Below are positions 1-10,462 of a stretch of DNA of 64,000 nt, one piece after another. The first letter of the stretch is position 1. Every line of letters starts with the position of its first letter. The notes beneath the pieces were generated by a model. That model was not told where the DNA came from. It made no database searches and was given only the letters and a program-made list of their open reading frames with translations. The position numbers were made by a program, and so were the translations under genes. The stretch covers positions 744,001 to 808,000 of the forward strand of contig JACKMK010000003.1 in NCBI GenBank assembly GCA_024235395.1, in the 5' to 3' direction. This stretch comes from Chromatiaceae bacterium (GTDB lineage Bacteria; Pseudomonadota; Gammaproteobacteria; Chromatiales; Chromatiaceae).

Positions 1-246
1 CTGGGCCATCGCGGCGAGGCTCTCGCCGTTGCCGAAACCGATCTCGAGGTACACCGGCTGCGTGTTGCCGAACACCTCGGCCAGATCGAGCGGCTGCGCG
101 GCGAATTCGAGGCCCCACTGCGGCAGCAACTGGTCGAGCGCGCGCTGTTGACCGGTGGTCAGGCGTCCGGCGCGCAGCACGAAGCTGCGCACTGATCGGT
201 GTCGGTGCCGGGCGTTGGGGTCGTCGGCGGGCGGGTCGGAATGCAT
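1..246 (-). CDS. trmB: tRNA (guanine-N7)-methyltransferase, N-terminal part
   Basis: This is the first 82 codons of TrmB, which uses SAM to methylate G46 of tRNA; the rest lies beyond the left edge of the window. The translation contains RSFVLRAGRLT followed by LEIGFGNGES, the family's N-terminal signature and SAM-binding loop. The ATG at 246 is chosen because it is the first start after the thiG stop, 30 bases away, which suggests co-transcription behind thiS-thiG. A downstream start nearer the RSFVLR motif is possible. The identification is firm although the protein is incomplete. Confidence 0.85.
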   Translation of the reverse strand, partial: MHSDPPADDPNARHRHRSVRSFVLRAGRLTTGQQRALDQLLPQWGLEFAAQPLDLAEVFGNTQPVYLEIGFGNGESLAAMAQ

Positions 247-276
247 GGCGTCGGACCGCGCGATGTGCGCCGAGAC

Positions 277-1071
277 CTATTCGAAGAACAGGCCGTCGAG
301 CGGCGACGACGCCGATGCGAAACGCTTGGCCGGCATGCGCCCGGCGAGGTAGGCCTCGCGACCGGCTTCGATCGCCTTGCGCATCGCGCTGGCCATCAGT
401 ACCGGCTTCGTGGCCGCGGCGATCGCGGTGTTCATCAACACACCGTCGCAGCCGAGTTCCATCGCGATCGCCGCGTCCGATGCGGTGCCGACACCGGCAT
501 CGACCAGGATCGGCACCTTGGCGTTCTCGACGATCGTGCGGATGTTCAACCGGTTGCGGATGCCGAGTCCCGAACCGATCGGCGCGGCCAGCGGCATCAC
601 CGCGACGCAACCCATCGCCTCGAGCTCACGCGCGATGATCGGGTCGTCGTTGGTGTACACCATGATCTTGAAGCCGTCGGCGATCAGCTCCTCGGCCGCC
701 TTGAGGGTCGCGATCACGTCCGGAAACAGGGTCTTCTCGTCGCCCAGCACCTCGAGCTTGACCAGGTCGTGGCCGTCGAGCAGCTCGCGGGCCAGCTTGC
801 AGGTGCGCACCGCGGTCTTCACGTCGTAGCAGCCGGCGGTATTCGGCAGGATCGTGTAACGCTCGGGGGGCAACACGTCCAGGATGTTGGGCTCATCGGC
901 ATTCTGTCCGATGTTCGTGCGGCGCACCGCGATCGTGACGATCTCGGCACCGCTGGCCTCGATCGCCGCGCGTGTCTCGTCCATGTCGCGGTACTTGCCG
1001 GTGCCTACCAGCAGGCGCGAGGTGAAGGTGCGGTCGGCGATGTTCAGGGGGTCGGTGTTGTCTTGCAGCAT
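277..1071 (-). CDS. thiG: Thiazole synthase ThiG
   Basis: ThiG (264 aa) condenses 1-deoxyxylulose-5-phosphate, dehydroglycine and ThiS-thiocarboxylate to form the thiazole phosphate of thiamine. Family hallmarks are visible: LLVGTGKY near the start (the lysine lies in this strand), EIVTIAVRR, LPNTAGCY, KLEVLGD and, near the C-terminus, VDAGVGTASDAA, the phosphate-binding loop. Length is normal. The gene follows thiS with a 57-base gap and precedes trmB, a common gammaproteobacterial order. No TPP riboswitch signature was recognised upstream of thiS. Confidence 0.96.
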   Translation of the reverse strand: MLQDNTDPLNIADRTFTSRLLVGTGKYRDMDETRAAIEASGAEIVTIAVRRTNIGQNADEPNILDVLPPERYTILPNTAGCYDVKTAVRTCKLARELLDGHDLVKLEVLGDEKTLFPDVIATLKAAEELIADGFKIMVYTNDDPIIARELEAMGCVAVMPLAAPIGSGLGIRNRLNIRTIVENAKVPILVDAGVGTASDAAIAMELGCDGVLMNTAIAAATKPVLMASAMRKAIEAGREAYLAGRMPAKRFASASSPLDGLFFE

Positions 1072-1128
1072 CTTGAAACTGATGGGTGAGTGGCGGAGGG
1101 ATGTCGGTTCGGTGCGTCGGGCGGGCGC

Positions 1129-1329
1129 TCAACCACCGCCGATTGCGTGTACGACCTCGATCCTGTCGTCCGCACGCAGCGGGTGGGTGGTGTGCGCACT
1201 GCGCGGGACCAGCTCTTCGTTGACCTCGACGGCGAATCGCCGGTTCTGCAGATCGAGCGTGTCCAGCAGATCGGCGAGGGTGGTGCCGTCCGCGATTTCG
1301 CGCCTTTCGCCATTCAGCACTACGTGCAT
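1129..1329 (-). CDS. thiS: Sulfur carrier protein ThiS
   Basis: ThiS is a 66-residue ubiquitin-like protein whose C-terminal diglycine is adenylated and converted to a thiocarboxylate that donates sulfur to ThiG. The translation begins MHVVLNGE and ends HAIGGG, so the terminal GG is intact. The reading frame stays open further upstream, but the 1329 ATG gives the normal family length and puts the first beta strand at the N-terminus. It is first gene of a thiS-thiG-trmB run and is divergent from the acyl-CoA synthetase at 1454. Confidence 0.94.
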   Translation of the reverse strand: MHVVLNGERREIADGTTLADLLDTLDLQNRRFAVEVNEELVPRSAHTTHPLRADDRIEVVHAIGGG

Positions 1330-1453
1330 CCGTTCAGGTTGCCAGGTAGATGAAACAAAACGCGATTTTACACTAAACTCAGCGCGACCCAGCGGGTTCG
1401 CGACGAACCCGGCCACCACTTCCAAGAAAAACACGGGTAGCCAAGCCCGGCAA

Positions 1454-3301
<1,848 letters not shown>

Positions 3302-3346
3302 TGTCTTGTCCAGCGGGCGTCACCCTCACTAGAATGAGTGGCTCAC

Positions 3347-3420
3347 GCGGCCATCGTATATCGGTATTACCCTGGCTTCCCAAGCCAGAGAGGCGGGTTC
3401 GACTCCCGCTGGCCGCTCCA
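3347..3420 (+). tRNA. tRNA-Gly (anticodon CCC)
   Basis: A 74-nt cloverleaf with a 7-bp acceptor stem (GCGGCCA/TGGCCGC), anticodon stem CTGGC/GCCAG enclosing loop TTCCCAA (anticodon CCC, reads GGG), T-loop GGTTCGACTCC, discriminator T and an encoded CCA end. It lies 45 bases after the acyl-CoA synthetase gene and is convergent with the PAP2 gene. Confidence 0.94.
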
Positions 3421-3445
3421 ACCTCATCGGCACGGTGCCGTTCCC

Positions 3446-4300
3446 TCAGCGTGTCAGCGCGCGGCGAATCGCGCCAATGATCAGATCCCGGTAGTCGTAG
3501 ATCAGCTTGGCCGCGCCGATCGCGACCAGCGGATAGATCAGCTCGGGTTCCGCCGGGTTGCCCTCGTCGTCGATCAACAACAGCAACAAGGCGATCACCG
3601 GCAGCAGCAACAGCGCCAGGTGGACCTGTGGGCGCAACCCGACGCGCCAGAAGCGGGTCAGCCAGATCGCGGCGCCGGCGATGATCAGGCCCAGGAAGGC
3701 CCCGGCGACGACGTCCTGCGGCCAGTGCACGCCGAGCGCCACCCGGCTGGTCCCGACCAGCACGGCGGCGGCCGCCAGGGCACCACGTGCCCGCCAGGTC
3801 CGAAAGTAGCCGGCCAACACCCCGCAGAACACGAAGATCGACAGCGAGTGCCCGGACGGGAAACTGTGGTGCTTGAGCGCTGGCCCGATCACATGGATCT
3901 GCGTGCCGTCCAGTACCGCCGGCGGCCGCAGCTGGTCGAAGTAGATCTTCAGGCCGCGCGCGCTGAGACCGGCGATCAGGGCTGCCACGACCAGTGTCCA
4001 GAAGATCTCCGGGCGCCGACGTATGAACAGCAGGCCGACGACGAACAGCAGCCGGGCATCGCCGAAACGCGTCAGCCACTCCCAGGCCTCCTCCGGCAGG
4101 ATCGCCTGCGTGAGGGTGTGCACGGTGTGAAAACCACCGTGGTAACCGCCCGTCGCGAGCGCAAAGACGATCCCGAGGCCGACCACGAACAGGGCCGCCC
4201 AGAACAGCTCGCTGACGCCGGTGGTGCCGCGTCGGATCACGCGTTCGCGCGCATCGTCCAGCGCCGAGCGGAGGTTGTCGAAGCTTGGGACCCGCACCAT
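3446..4300 (-). CDS. PAP2-family membrane phosphatase
   Basis: A 284-residue membrane protein of the PAP2 superfamily, which dephosphorylates lipid phosphates such as phosphatidic acid or undecaprenyl pyrophosphate at the outer face of the inner membrane. The signature appears as SFPSGHSLS and RVALGVHWPQDVVAG, with the catalytic histidines in PSGH and in the GVHWPQD segment. Several hydrophobic segments flank these motifs. The start ATG at 4300 is two bases after the stop of the upstream glycosyltransferase gene and follows a GGAGA ribosome-binding site, so the two are an operon. That pairing suggests lipid-linked sugar recycling, which is inference. Confidence 0.86.
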   Translation of the reverse strand: MVRVPSFDNLRSALDDARERVIRRGTTGVSELFWAALFVVGLGIVFALATGGYHGGFHTVHTLTQAILPEEAWEWLTRFGDARLLFVVGLLFIRRRPEIFWTLVVAALIAGLSARGLKIYFDQLRPPAVLDGTQIHVIGPALKHHSFPSGHSLSIFVFCGVLAGYFRTWRARGALAAAAVLVGTSRVALGVHWPQDVVAGAFLGLIIAGAAIWLTRFWRVGLRPQVHLALLLLPVIALLLLLIDDEGNPAEPELIYPLVAIGAAKLIYDYRDLIIGAIRRALTR

Positions 4301-4302
4301 GT

Positions 4303-5976
4303 TCAATCGTCTCCTGTCGAATGTTCTACCGCAACCAGCGTGGCGGGACCCTGTTGGAATACGACCCGCCTGCGGTAGGGCGAGGGATCGGTGAGAAACT
4401 CGTCGACCCGATCGGTACGCAGGTAGACCCAGTCTCCGGGTGCCGCCGCCCGGCGCGGGATCACGGCCTGGCGGTAGAGGCTGACGCTGGGCGGCTGAGC
4501 GCGGTGGAACACCAGGGGCTTGGCGTGCTCGCGGGCGTACTCCGCGGCCGCCTTGGGCCCGGACTGCAGGACCCCGATCACGGTCGGCGCGACGATCAGC
4601 GCGATCGCGGCGGCCTGAACGTAGCCGACCAGCAGCAGGCGCCGCCACAACGCGGCCCGAGTCGCGAGGATCAGCACCACCGCGATACCGGCGGCGATCA
4701 ACCCCGCCTGCGGCCAGCCTGTGAATGCCTGAGCGCCGGATTCGAAGAGTTCCCGGTCGTAGGCACGGTGGGTGCCGGTGGCGAGTGCGCCGAAGATCTG
4801 CGGCAACCCCGCGAACAGGCCGAACAGGATCGCGACCGGCAGCAGGTTGAGCCAGCGGTTGCGAACCGACTCGCGATGCCTGGCCATCAGCACGAACAGC
4901 CCGCTCATCCCGTACAGCAGGTAGTGCGGAAGCTTGGTGCCGGACAACGAAAAGACCGCCAGCACGCAGAAGAACCACAGCCAGAGGTAGCGTTCGAGCG
5001 GGTCCCCGGCGGCGCCACGCAGCCTCCCGAGGATGCTCAACAACCAGCCGGCGAACGGCATCACGATCAGCGGGGCGACCAGCGGGTAGTACAGGATCCC
5101 GCCGCCATGACCCTGCATCGGCGTGTCGTAGCGGTCGAGGTTGTGGTGCAGATAAAAGCCCTCGAAGAAGGTCCAGCCGCTATCGAGGTAGACCGCCACA
5201 TGCCACGGCACGACGATCGCGAGAAACAGCAGCAGGCCGACCGGGTCGAAGGCCAGCCGCAACCATTCGCGCCCGCGCCGATAGCTCAGGTAGAAGATCC
5301 CGCTGACCAGCAACGGGATGAGCACGGCGACCGGGCCCTTGGTCAGGAAGCCGAGGCCCATCAATACGAAGATCCAGCGCAATCTCGCCGGTCGCGGCGC
5401 GGTGAACTGGTCGTGGATGGCGAACATCGTCCCCGCGAGAAACAGGTTGAGCAGCGCGTCGGCGGTTGCCGCCTTGCCGATAAGGCCGATGTACAGCGAC
5501 AGCGCCATCAGCAGTGCGGCGACCGTCGCTGTCGGCCGATCCGTATGGCGGCGCGTGAAGCGATACAGCAACGACAACCAACCCAGTCCGGCTAGCACCG
5601 ATGGCAGGCGCAGCGCGGCCTCGTTGAGACCGAACAGGTGAACGGACGCGGCCTGGGCCCAGTAGGTCAACACCGGCTTGTCGGTGCGCGGCTCGCCGTT
5701 CAGGTAGATCGAGACGTAGTTGCCGCTGGCGATCATCTCGCGGGTCGCCTCGGCAAATGCGCCCTCGTCGACGTCCACCAACGGTGCCGACCAGAACCCC
5801 CAGAGCATCGCGACACACACCGCCAGGGCCAGGCCAACCCGGCTGCGGTCGACACGCGCGAGTGCCTGTTGCAGGAACCCGGCCATCGTCAAAGGCGCAG
5901 GCAAAGGGGCGACGCACCCGCGGGCCGGGAGGGGCATCGGCGGTTGTCGGTACAGCTGAACATTTGCATCGGCCAT
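4303..5976 (-). CDS. ArnT-like family 39 glycosyltransferase (integral membrane)
   Basis: A 557-residue polytopic membrane protein of the PMT/ArnT type (GT39/GT83), which moves a sugar from a polyprenyl-phosphate carrier to an acceptor on the periplasmic side. The catalytic acidic motif VDVDEGAFAEATREM sits just after the first membrane segment, as in ArnT, followed by DKPVLTYW, a conserved loop. About ten further hydrophobic segments follow. The true start may be a methionine about 30 residues in (MAGFLQQ), because the first residues are proline-rich and lack family features. Acceptor (lipid A, protein or other) cannot be assigned. It is co-transcribed with the PAP2 gene. Confidence 0.86.
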   Translation of the reverse strand: MADANVQLYRQPPMPLPARGCVAPLPAPLTMAGFLQQALARVDRSRVGLALAVCVAMLWGFWSAPLVDVDEGAFAEATREMIASGNYVSIYLNGEPRTDKPVLTYWAQAASVHLFGLNEAALRLPSVLAGLGWLSLLYRFTRRHTDRPTATVAALLMALSLYIGLIGKAATADALLNLFLAGTMFAIHDQFTAPRPARLRWIFVLMGLGFLTKGPVAVLIPLLVSGIFYLSYRRGREWLRLAFDPVGLLLFLAIVVPWHVAVYLDSGWTFFEGFYLHHNLDRYDTPMQGHGGGILYYPLVAPLIVMPFAGWLLSILGRLRGAAGDPLERYLWLWFFCVLAVFSLSGTKLPHYLLYGMSGLFVLMARHRESVRNRWLNLLPVAILFGLFAGLPQIFGALATGTHRAYDRELFESGAQAFTGWPQAGLIAAGIAVVLILATRAALWRRLLLVGYVQAAAIALIVAPTVIGVLQSGPKAAAEYAREHAKPLVFHRAQPPSVSLYRQAVIPRRAAAPGDWVYLRTDRVDEFLTDPSPYRRRVVFQQGPATLVAVEHSTGDD

Positions 5977-6070
5977 CCCAGGCAGTATGCGGACCGCAGG
6001 TTAAACGGGTATTAACCCCGCCCGGGACCCGGTCCAGGGCAGACGCGGTTGCGCCCGCCGCGCCGCGCGT

Positions 6071-6676
6071 TCAGCGTGCCAATGCCTCGCGCAGCGCCGC
6101 GGCGATGTCGTCGGGGGTCTCGCCATGGTGCACCAGCGAGTCGATCACCCCATCTTTGCCGACCACGTACACGATCGCCGAGTGGTCCATCGTGTAACCC
6201 ATCGTCGAATCCCCGAGGGGGACCTTTTCGAAGATCACCAGGTACTGTTTGGCGACTCTGGACACCTCGTCCAGCGTGCCACTCAGGCCGATCACGCTGG
6301 GGTGGAAGTAGCGGACGTATTCACCGACCCGCTGCGGGTCGTCGCGCTCCGGGTCGATGCTGATAAACAGGGGCTGGACCTGGGCGCGTTCCTCGTCGCT
6401 GAGCTTCTTGAGCGCAGCCGACAATGCGGTGAGGGCGGTCGGACACACGTCCGGACAGGCGGTGAAGCCGAAAAAGATCGGTACGACCTTGCCACGCAGG
6501 TCGTGCAGGCTGACCGGACCCTGGTCCGACGTCAGCGTGAAGTCGCCGCCGAGGTCGGCATAGGAGGGGCCCTTGCTGGGTTTGGACTGCCCCTGCATCC
6601 CCGCCCATAGGCCGATCGCGATGCTCACCGCCGCCAGGACGCCGAGCAGGAGAATCTGTTTCAGGTTTTTCGTCAT
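6071..6676 (-). CDS. SCO1/SenC family copper chaperone
   Basis: A 201-residue membrane-anchored thioredoxin-fold protein that delivers copper to the CuA site of cytochrome c oxidase. An N-terminal hydrophobic anchor (residues about 7-25) is followed by the redox/copper motif FTACPDVCP (CxxxC) and the third ligand histidine in TMDHSA. The length and the ISIDPERDDP segment fit SCO proteins. No oxidase genes are adjacent in the window. It faces away from the DUF2007-mutY cluster, with an upstream gap of 86 bases that must hold both promoters. Confidence 0.92.
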   Translation of the reverse strand: MTKNLKQILLLGVLAAVSIAIGLWAGMQGQSKPSKGPSYADLGGDFTLTSDQGPVSLHDLRGKVVPIFFGFTACPDVCPTALTALSAALKKLSDEERAQVQPLFISIDPERDDPQRVGEYVRYFHPSVIGLSGTLDEVSRVAKQYLVIFEKVPLGDSTMGYTMDHSAIVYVVGKDGVIDSLVHHGETPDDIAAALREALAR

Positions 6677-6762
6677 TCGGTACTGCCTCCGCGACTGGGC
6701 ACTATCCCCGCTCGCGCCGATCGAGCATGATTGACGGCCCGTCGAATCGTGTCAAATCGCCG

Positions 6763-7077
6763 ATGTTGAAATTCTACGAAGCCCGCGACAGCCTGGAGGC
6801 CCGCCAGTTGGTGGATGCGCTGACCGCGTACCATATCGAGGCGACCGTGCTCGGCGAGTATCTGAGCGGCGCGGCCGGGCATCTCCCGGCGATCAACTAC
6901 CCCTGGGTCTGGCTGATCAACAACGAGGACCTGGCGGTTGCACAACGCGTGCTGGACGGTTTCCTGGCCAGTCGCGGCGACCTGCCGAAACTCGGCCCCT
7001 GGGTCTGTCAGACCTGCGGTGCGGAGGTCGATGCGGGCTTCGACATCTGCTGGCAATGCGGCGCGGCGCGCAAGTGA
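6763..7077 (+). CDS. DUF2007 protein with C-terminal zinc ribbon
   Basis: A 104-residue cytoplasmic protein. Residues 1-70 (MLKFYEARDSLEARQLV onward) match the DUF2007 putative signal-transducing domain, a ferredoxin-like fold. The C-terminus carries CQTCG and CWQCG, a four-cysteine zinc ribbon typical of the longer members. An upstream ATG at 6727 would add 12 residues; the 6763 ATG begins at the conserved domain. Its stop overlaps the mutY start, so translation is probably coupled. The biochemical role of the family is unknown. Confidence 0.78.
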   Translation: MLKFYEARDSLEARQLVDALTAYHIEATVLGEYLSGAAGHLPAINYPWVWLINNEDLAVAQRVLDGFLASRGDLPKLGPWVCQTCGAEVDAGFDICWQCGAARK

Positions 7078-8129
7078 GCGCCGATTTCTCAGTCCGGTTG
7101 CTGGCCTGGTTCGAACACCACGGTCGTCAAGATCTGCCTTGGCAGCGTGATCCGTCGGCGTACCGCGTCTGGGTCTCGGAAATCATGCTGCAGCAGACCC
7201 AGGTGGCGACTGTGATCCCGTATTTCGAGCGCTTCACGGCGAATTTCCCTTCCTTGCGCGCGCTCGCCGGAGCGCCGCTCGACGCGGTCCTGCACCACTG
7301 GTCGGGACTCGGGTACTACGCCCGCGCGCGCAACCTGCACCGGGCCGCCAATCTGGCCTGCGCCGTGCACGGTGGCGAACTGCCCCAGGACATCGAGGCG
7401 TTGCAGGCATTGCCGGGGATCGGGCGCTCCACGGCGGCGGCGATCCTGTCGCTCGCAGGTGGGCAGCGCCAGGTGATCCTCGATGGCAACGTCAAACGGG
7501 TACTCACCCGTCACTTCGCCATCGAGGGTTGGCCGGGCAGCAGTGCGGTCACCCGCCGCCTGTGGGAGCTGGCGGATTCCCTGACGCCGGCCGCACGCGA
7601 CTGCGCCGCCTACAACCAGGCCATCATGGACCTGGGGGCGACCCTGTGCACGCGTGCCCGTCCGGACTGCGACGCGTGCCCGGTGATGCACGACTGCCGT
7701 GCACGGCAACTCGGCCGGCCACGGGATTTTCCCGAGCCGAAGCCGCGGCGCGCCTTACCGACCCGCGTGGTGCGCATGCTGCTCGTGCGCGACGCCGAGG
7801 GCGCGGTGCTCCTCGAACGGCGTCCGCCGGCCGGTGTCTGGGGTGGACTCTGGTGCCTGCCGGAGATCGCCAACGATGCCGACCCGCTCGACTGGTGCAC
7901 CGAGCGCCTGCGCGGTCGTGGCGAGATCGGCCGCCGACTGCCATCGCGGCGTCATAGCTTCAGCCACTTCCACCTGGACATCGAACCGGTCGAAATCCTG
8001 CTGAATCAGCCGGGTTGCGGCGTGTTGGAGGCGGGCGACCGGCTTTGGTATAACCCGGCGCAACCCGACGATGTGGGTCTTGCGGCGCCGGTCGCGCGCC
8101 TGCTCGACGAGGTCGTCGGCACACAGTAA
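7074..8129 (+). CDS. mutY: A/G-specific adenine DNA glycosylase MutY
   Basis: MutY (351 aa) removes adenine mispaired with 8-oxoguanine. Visible features are SEIMLQQTQV with the catalytic glutamate, the helix-hairpin-helix LPGIGRSTAAAIL, the catalytic aspartate in ILDGNVKRVL, the iron-sulfur ligands C-x6-C-x2-C-x5-C ending VMHDC, and a C-terminal NUDT1-like 8-oxoG-recognition domain with a FSHFHL segment. The GTG start at 7074 overlaps the preceding stop codon as GTGA, a usual coupling arrangement; the next gene, yggX, follows after 12 bases, as in many gammaproteobacteria. Confidence 0.97.
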   Translation: MSADFSVRLLAWFEHHGRQDLPWQRDPSAYRVWVSEIMLQQTQVATVIPYFERFTANFPSLRALAGAPLDAVLHHWSGLGYYARARNLHRAANLACAVHGGELPQDIEALQALPGIGRSTAAAILSLAGGQRQVILDGNVKRVLTRHFAIEGWPGSSAVTRRLWELADSLTPAARDCAAYNQAIMDLGATLCTRARPDCDACPVMHDCRARQLGRPRDFPEPKPRRALPTRVVRMLLVRDAEGAVLLERRPPAGVWGGLWCLPEIANDADPLDWCTERLRGRGEIGRRLPSRRHSFSHFHLDIEPVEILLNQPGCGVLEAGDRLWYNPAQPDDVGLAAPVARLLDEVVGTQ

Positions 8130-8141
8130 AGGGAGAGAGAG

Positions 8142-8408
8142 ATGGGTGAGATGGTCAATTGCGTGCGCCTCAAGCGCGAGGCCGAGGGGCTCGATCGGCA
8201 GCCGTATCCCGGCGAACTCGGCAAGCGGGTGTTCGAGAACGTCTCGAAAGAGGCCTGGCAGCAGTGGCTCAAACACCAGACGATGTTGATCAACGAGTAC
8301 CGCCTCAGCCCGGTGGATCCCAAGTCGCGCAAGTTTCTCGAGGAACAGATGGAGAAGTTCTTCTTCGGCGAGGGCTCCGAGGCGCCACCCGACTTCCGCC
8401 CGCAGTAA
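8142..8408 (+). CDS. yggX: Probable Fe(2+)-trafficking protein YggX
   Basis: An 88-residue cytoplasmic protein that protects iron-sulfur clusters from oxidation and is implicated in iron supply to them. The start MVNCVRLKREAEGLD, with its conserved cysteine, and the FLEEQMEKFFFGE end are diagnostic. Either the 8142 ATG or the in-frame ATG at 8151 could be used; a purine-rich GGGAGAGAGAG tract precedes 8142. It is coupled to mutY, itself an iron-sulfur enzyme. Confidence 0.96.
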   Translation: MGEMVNCVRLKREAEGLDRQPYPGELGKRVFENVSKEAWQQWLKHQTMLINEYRLSPVDPKSRKFLEEQMEKFFFGEGSEAPPDFRPQ

Positions 8409-8498
8409 CGCTCCGGCCGCCCTGGCGCCACTTGACTTGATCAAGGCGCATCGCTTTAATACCGCCTCTTTCGCGCGCCAAGCGGTGCGCACCCGCAT

Positions 8499-8574
<76 letters not shown>

Positions 8575-8590
8575 TATATATCAATGGATT

Positions 8591-8640
8591 ATGTAGGCAG
8601 GCGGCCTTACCAAGGCGCTTCATGTAGGCGCAGTGTAGAC
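8591..8640 (+). promoter_or_regulatory. Possible integrase/excisionase arm sites next to attL
   Basis: ATGTAGGC occurs at 8591-8598 and 8622-8629, followed by GTGTAGAC at 8633-8640. Both words recur in opposite order next to the integrase gene near attR (20705-20724). Short repeats of this kind near both ends commonly bind the integrase N-terminal domain or the directionality factor; that role is inferred from position only. Confidence 0.45.
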
Positions 8641-8851
8641 GACTGGGTGGGCATATCTCCTCCCGAAGGATCTTAAGGTTTGGATTTTCTTCTCCCTACT
8701 TCCACTGAACCTAGCGGCACTGCTTAACGTCGTTGCATGCTTTTCAGAGTTCAAAGTATCGGGTAGCAAATACCCACCTTCACGGTATATTGGAAATAAC
8801 TATGGCTATTCGCAAATGAATAGCCAAGTCCGAACTTTCGGCGCCACGCCT

Positions 8852-8871
8852 TTTTGCAGTTGATTGCAACG
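8852..8871 (+). repeat. 20-base repeat, left copy (partner at 17717-17736)
   Basis: TTTTGCAGTTGATTGCAACG matches 17717-17736 with a single mismatch in the same orientation. The right copy is near-palindromic (TTGCAAT-TG-ATTGCAA). The pair brackets all of the cargo genes. It may be a protein-binding site or the trace of a nested insertion. Confidence 0.5.
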
Positions 8872-9287
8872 GAATTTAGCGTTTGGTGTTGGGAGCGTTC
8901 TGATATCTATTAAATCGGTACGCCTGAATTGAGCTCGTGCACTCAGGGCGCCTCTAAAGCGCGTCTTAGTCGAGCAACATTATTTCGTGGTGTGGTTTCG
9001 AATCTGCCCGACGCCTACCCTACCGGCTCTGCTGATTCGATGATCGTATCGCGGGTATCTTTTGAAGATGCCTTTTGGATTGGGTGGCGCCCGCTGTTCC
9101 TTTACTCGATTCGCCTAGCTTCCCTCGCGGTAGTCCGAACTGTGGGCGTCTATGTTTCTTCGGGAGCCCCCAATGGGGGTGGCAGAAAGCCATAGGCAAG
9201 CATCGCTCGTGGAGTCGGGGAAAGCAGAATCGAGCTCGCTCGGTCAAAGCTGAGCAAACCACAATCGTTTGTGGTTGACGTCAGTTG

Positions 9288-10037
9288 CTACGGTGAAAAA
9301 AGGCTCGCACGCGAGGGGGTGGCGGCGCGCTCGATCTGCCGTCCTAGATGGTCTCTTTCTCGAAGATCGGTAACTTCGGATTTCCATCCGTCGACGTCGC
9401 CAGCACATGCGGCCTCCAGAGCGCGTCGAATATCTTTCCGCGAAACAGACACATACTCGTCGAGCGTAATCTGCCCTCGATCAATCAGGGTGGCCGAAAA
9501 GCCGATGTCGTAATAGCAGGGGTTCAAGTCGCGAACGGGCGACTTCTTAACAATCGCGGTCACCTGGGAGCTGCCCACGGGGTTACCTGTCTTCAAATTA
9601 ACGACAGACCTGCCGTCGAAGCGGCCCCGATTCCCAGCATTGATGTCGTCGTGAGAATGGCAAAGGAGCGCGTAGTGCTTCTTTTTGCCAGCCCGTAGTT
9701 CGGTATGACCACGGCTAATCAGTAGGGTGAATCGTGGTAGTTCGACTCGAACGCCGGATCGTGTGAGACCGCCTACCCACAAAAGCAAACTGTTTGGACT
9801 ACTGTCGATGCGTTTTGCGCGACTTCTCATTGATGTGAAGAGGACGGAAGGCGTTTGTGCTACTCGCTGCAGTAACTCCATCGAATCGCCCAATGAAGAG
9901 CCAACCCCCCAGGCAAAAAAACCACCGTTCGCGACACGCTCAATTTCCTTCCTGCGAAGAATTTGATCGAGTGTCTCCCCAGATTCTGGACCCATCTTGC
10001 TCCAGCAAAAGACCTCAGGTGTGGATCTGGCGGTCAT
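9288..10037 (-). CDS. Protein of unknown family, related to the one at 12120-12686
   Basis: Up to 249 residues; a start at 9995 (MGPESGETL) would give 235. I do not recognise the family. The segment ETLDQILRRK...GGFFAWGVG near the N-terminus aligns with ESLEDIIKRK...GRIFWGYGG of the 12120-12686 product, and similarity seems to continue through a short MRSRAK/MHRMNSK segment, so the two are probably paralogues. No signal peptide, membrane segment or catalytic motif is evident. It is divergent from the HTH gene across a 50-90 base promoter gap that holds a TTATGCAATTATGC repeat. Confidence 0.7.
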   Translation of the reverse strand: MTARSTPEVFCWSKMGPESGETLDQILRRKEIERVANGGFFAWGVGSSLGDSMELLQRVAQTPSVLFTSMRSRAKRIDSSPNSLLLWVGGLTRSGVRVELPRFTLLISRGHTELRAGKKKHYALLCHSHDDINAGNRGRFDGRSVVNLKTGNPVGSSQVTAIVKKSPVRDLNPCYYDIGFSATLIDRGQITLDEYVSVSRKDIRRALEAACAGDVDGWKSEVTDLRERDHLGRQIERAATPSRASLFSP

Positions 10038-10056
10038 TTCATTCCGAATCGATCAT

Positions 10057-10070
10057 TTATGCAATTATGC
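10057..10070 (+). promoter_or_regulatory. Candidate HTH operator (TTATGCAATTATGC)
   Basis: TTATGC is repeated twice with 8-base spacing in the divergent promoter between the 9288 gene and the HTH gene. The nearly identical TTATGCAGTTATGC occurs at 10265-10278 inside the HTH coding sequence. Two copies of a 14-base word this close to an XRE regulator suggest autoregulation, which is inferred only. Confidence 0.45.
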
Positions 10071-10087
10071 ACTATTCTAAAAACAGA

Positions 10088-10438
10088 ATGCCTTACATGC
10101 AACGCACTTTGAACCAAATTGTCGCCGAGATCCAGCGTGACTTTAATCGCTCTGGTTTGACTCAGTCACAGTATGCAGCTCGAGCAGGCGTAAGTCAGGC
10201 TACGGTGAGTCGGCTGCTTAGCTCGGATCGTTTCCGCGGCAGAATGTCTTCCGGAATACGCGCGTTATGCAGTTATGCGGGAATATCGTTGGTGTCTGAA
10301 CAAGCCAAAGACGTTCGCACGCAAGAGCAACTTCTAAGTGCCCTAGAATCCGTTTGGGATGGCACGGAATCGCACGCACACGCGCTGACACGATTCCTGG
10401 TTGAGCTTGCGCGCGTATCTAGACGGTCCGACGCATGA
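10088..10438 (+). CDS. XRE-type helix-turn-helix regulator
   Basis: About 116 residues with an XRE-type HTH at roughly residues 18-45 (LTQSQYAARAGVSQATVSRLL), then a short helical tail. Starts at 10067 or 10097 are also possible; none has a strong ribosome-binding site. It heads a plus-strand run with the ImmA/IrrE protease gene 24 bases downstream and the PIN-like gene after that. By analogy with ImmR/ImmA pairs, the peptidase may cleave or inactivate this repressor. Confidence 0.75.
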   Translation: MPYMQRTLNQIVAEIQRDFNRSGLTQSQYAARAGVSQATVSRLLSSDRFRGRMSSGIRALCSYAGISLVSEQAKDVRTQEQLLSALESVWDGTESHAHALTRFLVELARVSRRSDA

Positions 10439-10462
10439 CGTTCGCTAGGTGGTAAGTGCAAC

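Larger units (their letters stand above)
8575..9287. other. Left end of the element, no convincing gene
   Basis: About 710 bases in which I see no believable coding sequence. It contains two ATGTAGGC motifs close to attL, one copy of a 20-base near-repeat at 8852-8871 and a G/C hairpin near 9170 (CCCCC-AAT-GGGGG). A possible 88-codon plus-strand frame at 8929-9195 has no ribosome-binding site or recognisable features. Confidence 0.5.

Noticed and set aside
1330..1453. TPP riboswitch upstream of thiS
   Set aside because: No THI-box sequence (CTGAGA-type with ACCTGA) is visible in the divergent promoter region.
8929..9195. An 88-codon plus-strand frame in the left end of the element
   Set aside because: No ribosome-binding site and no recognisable protein features.
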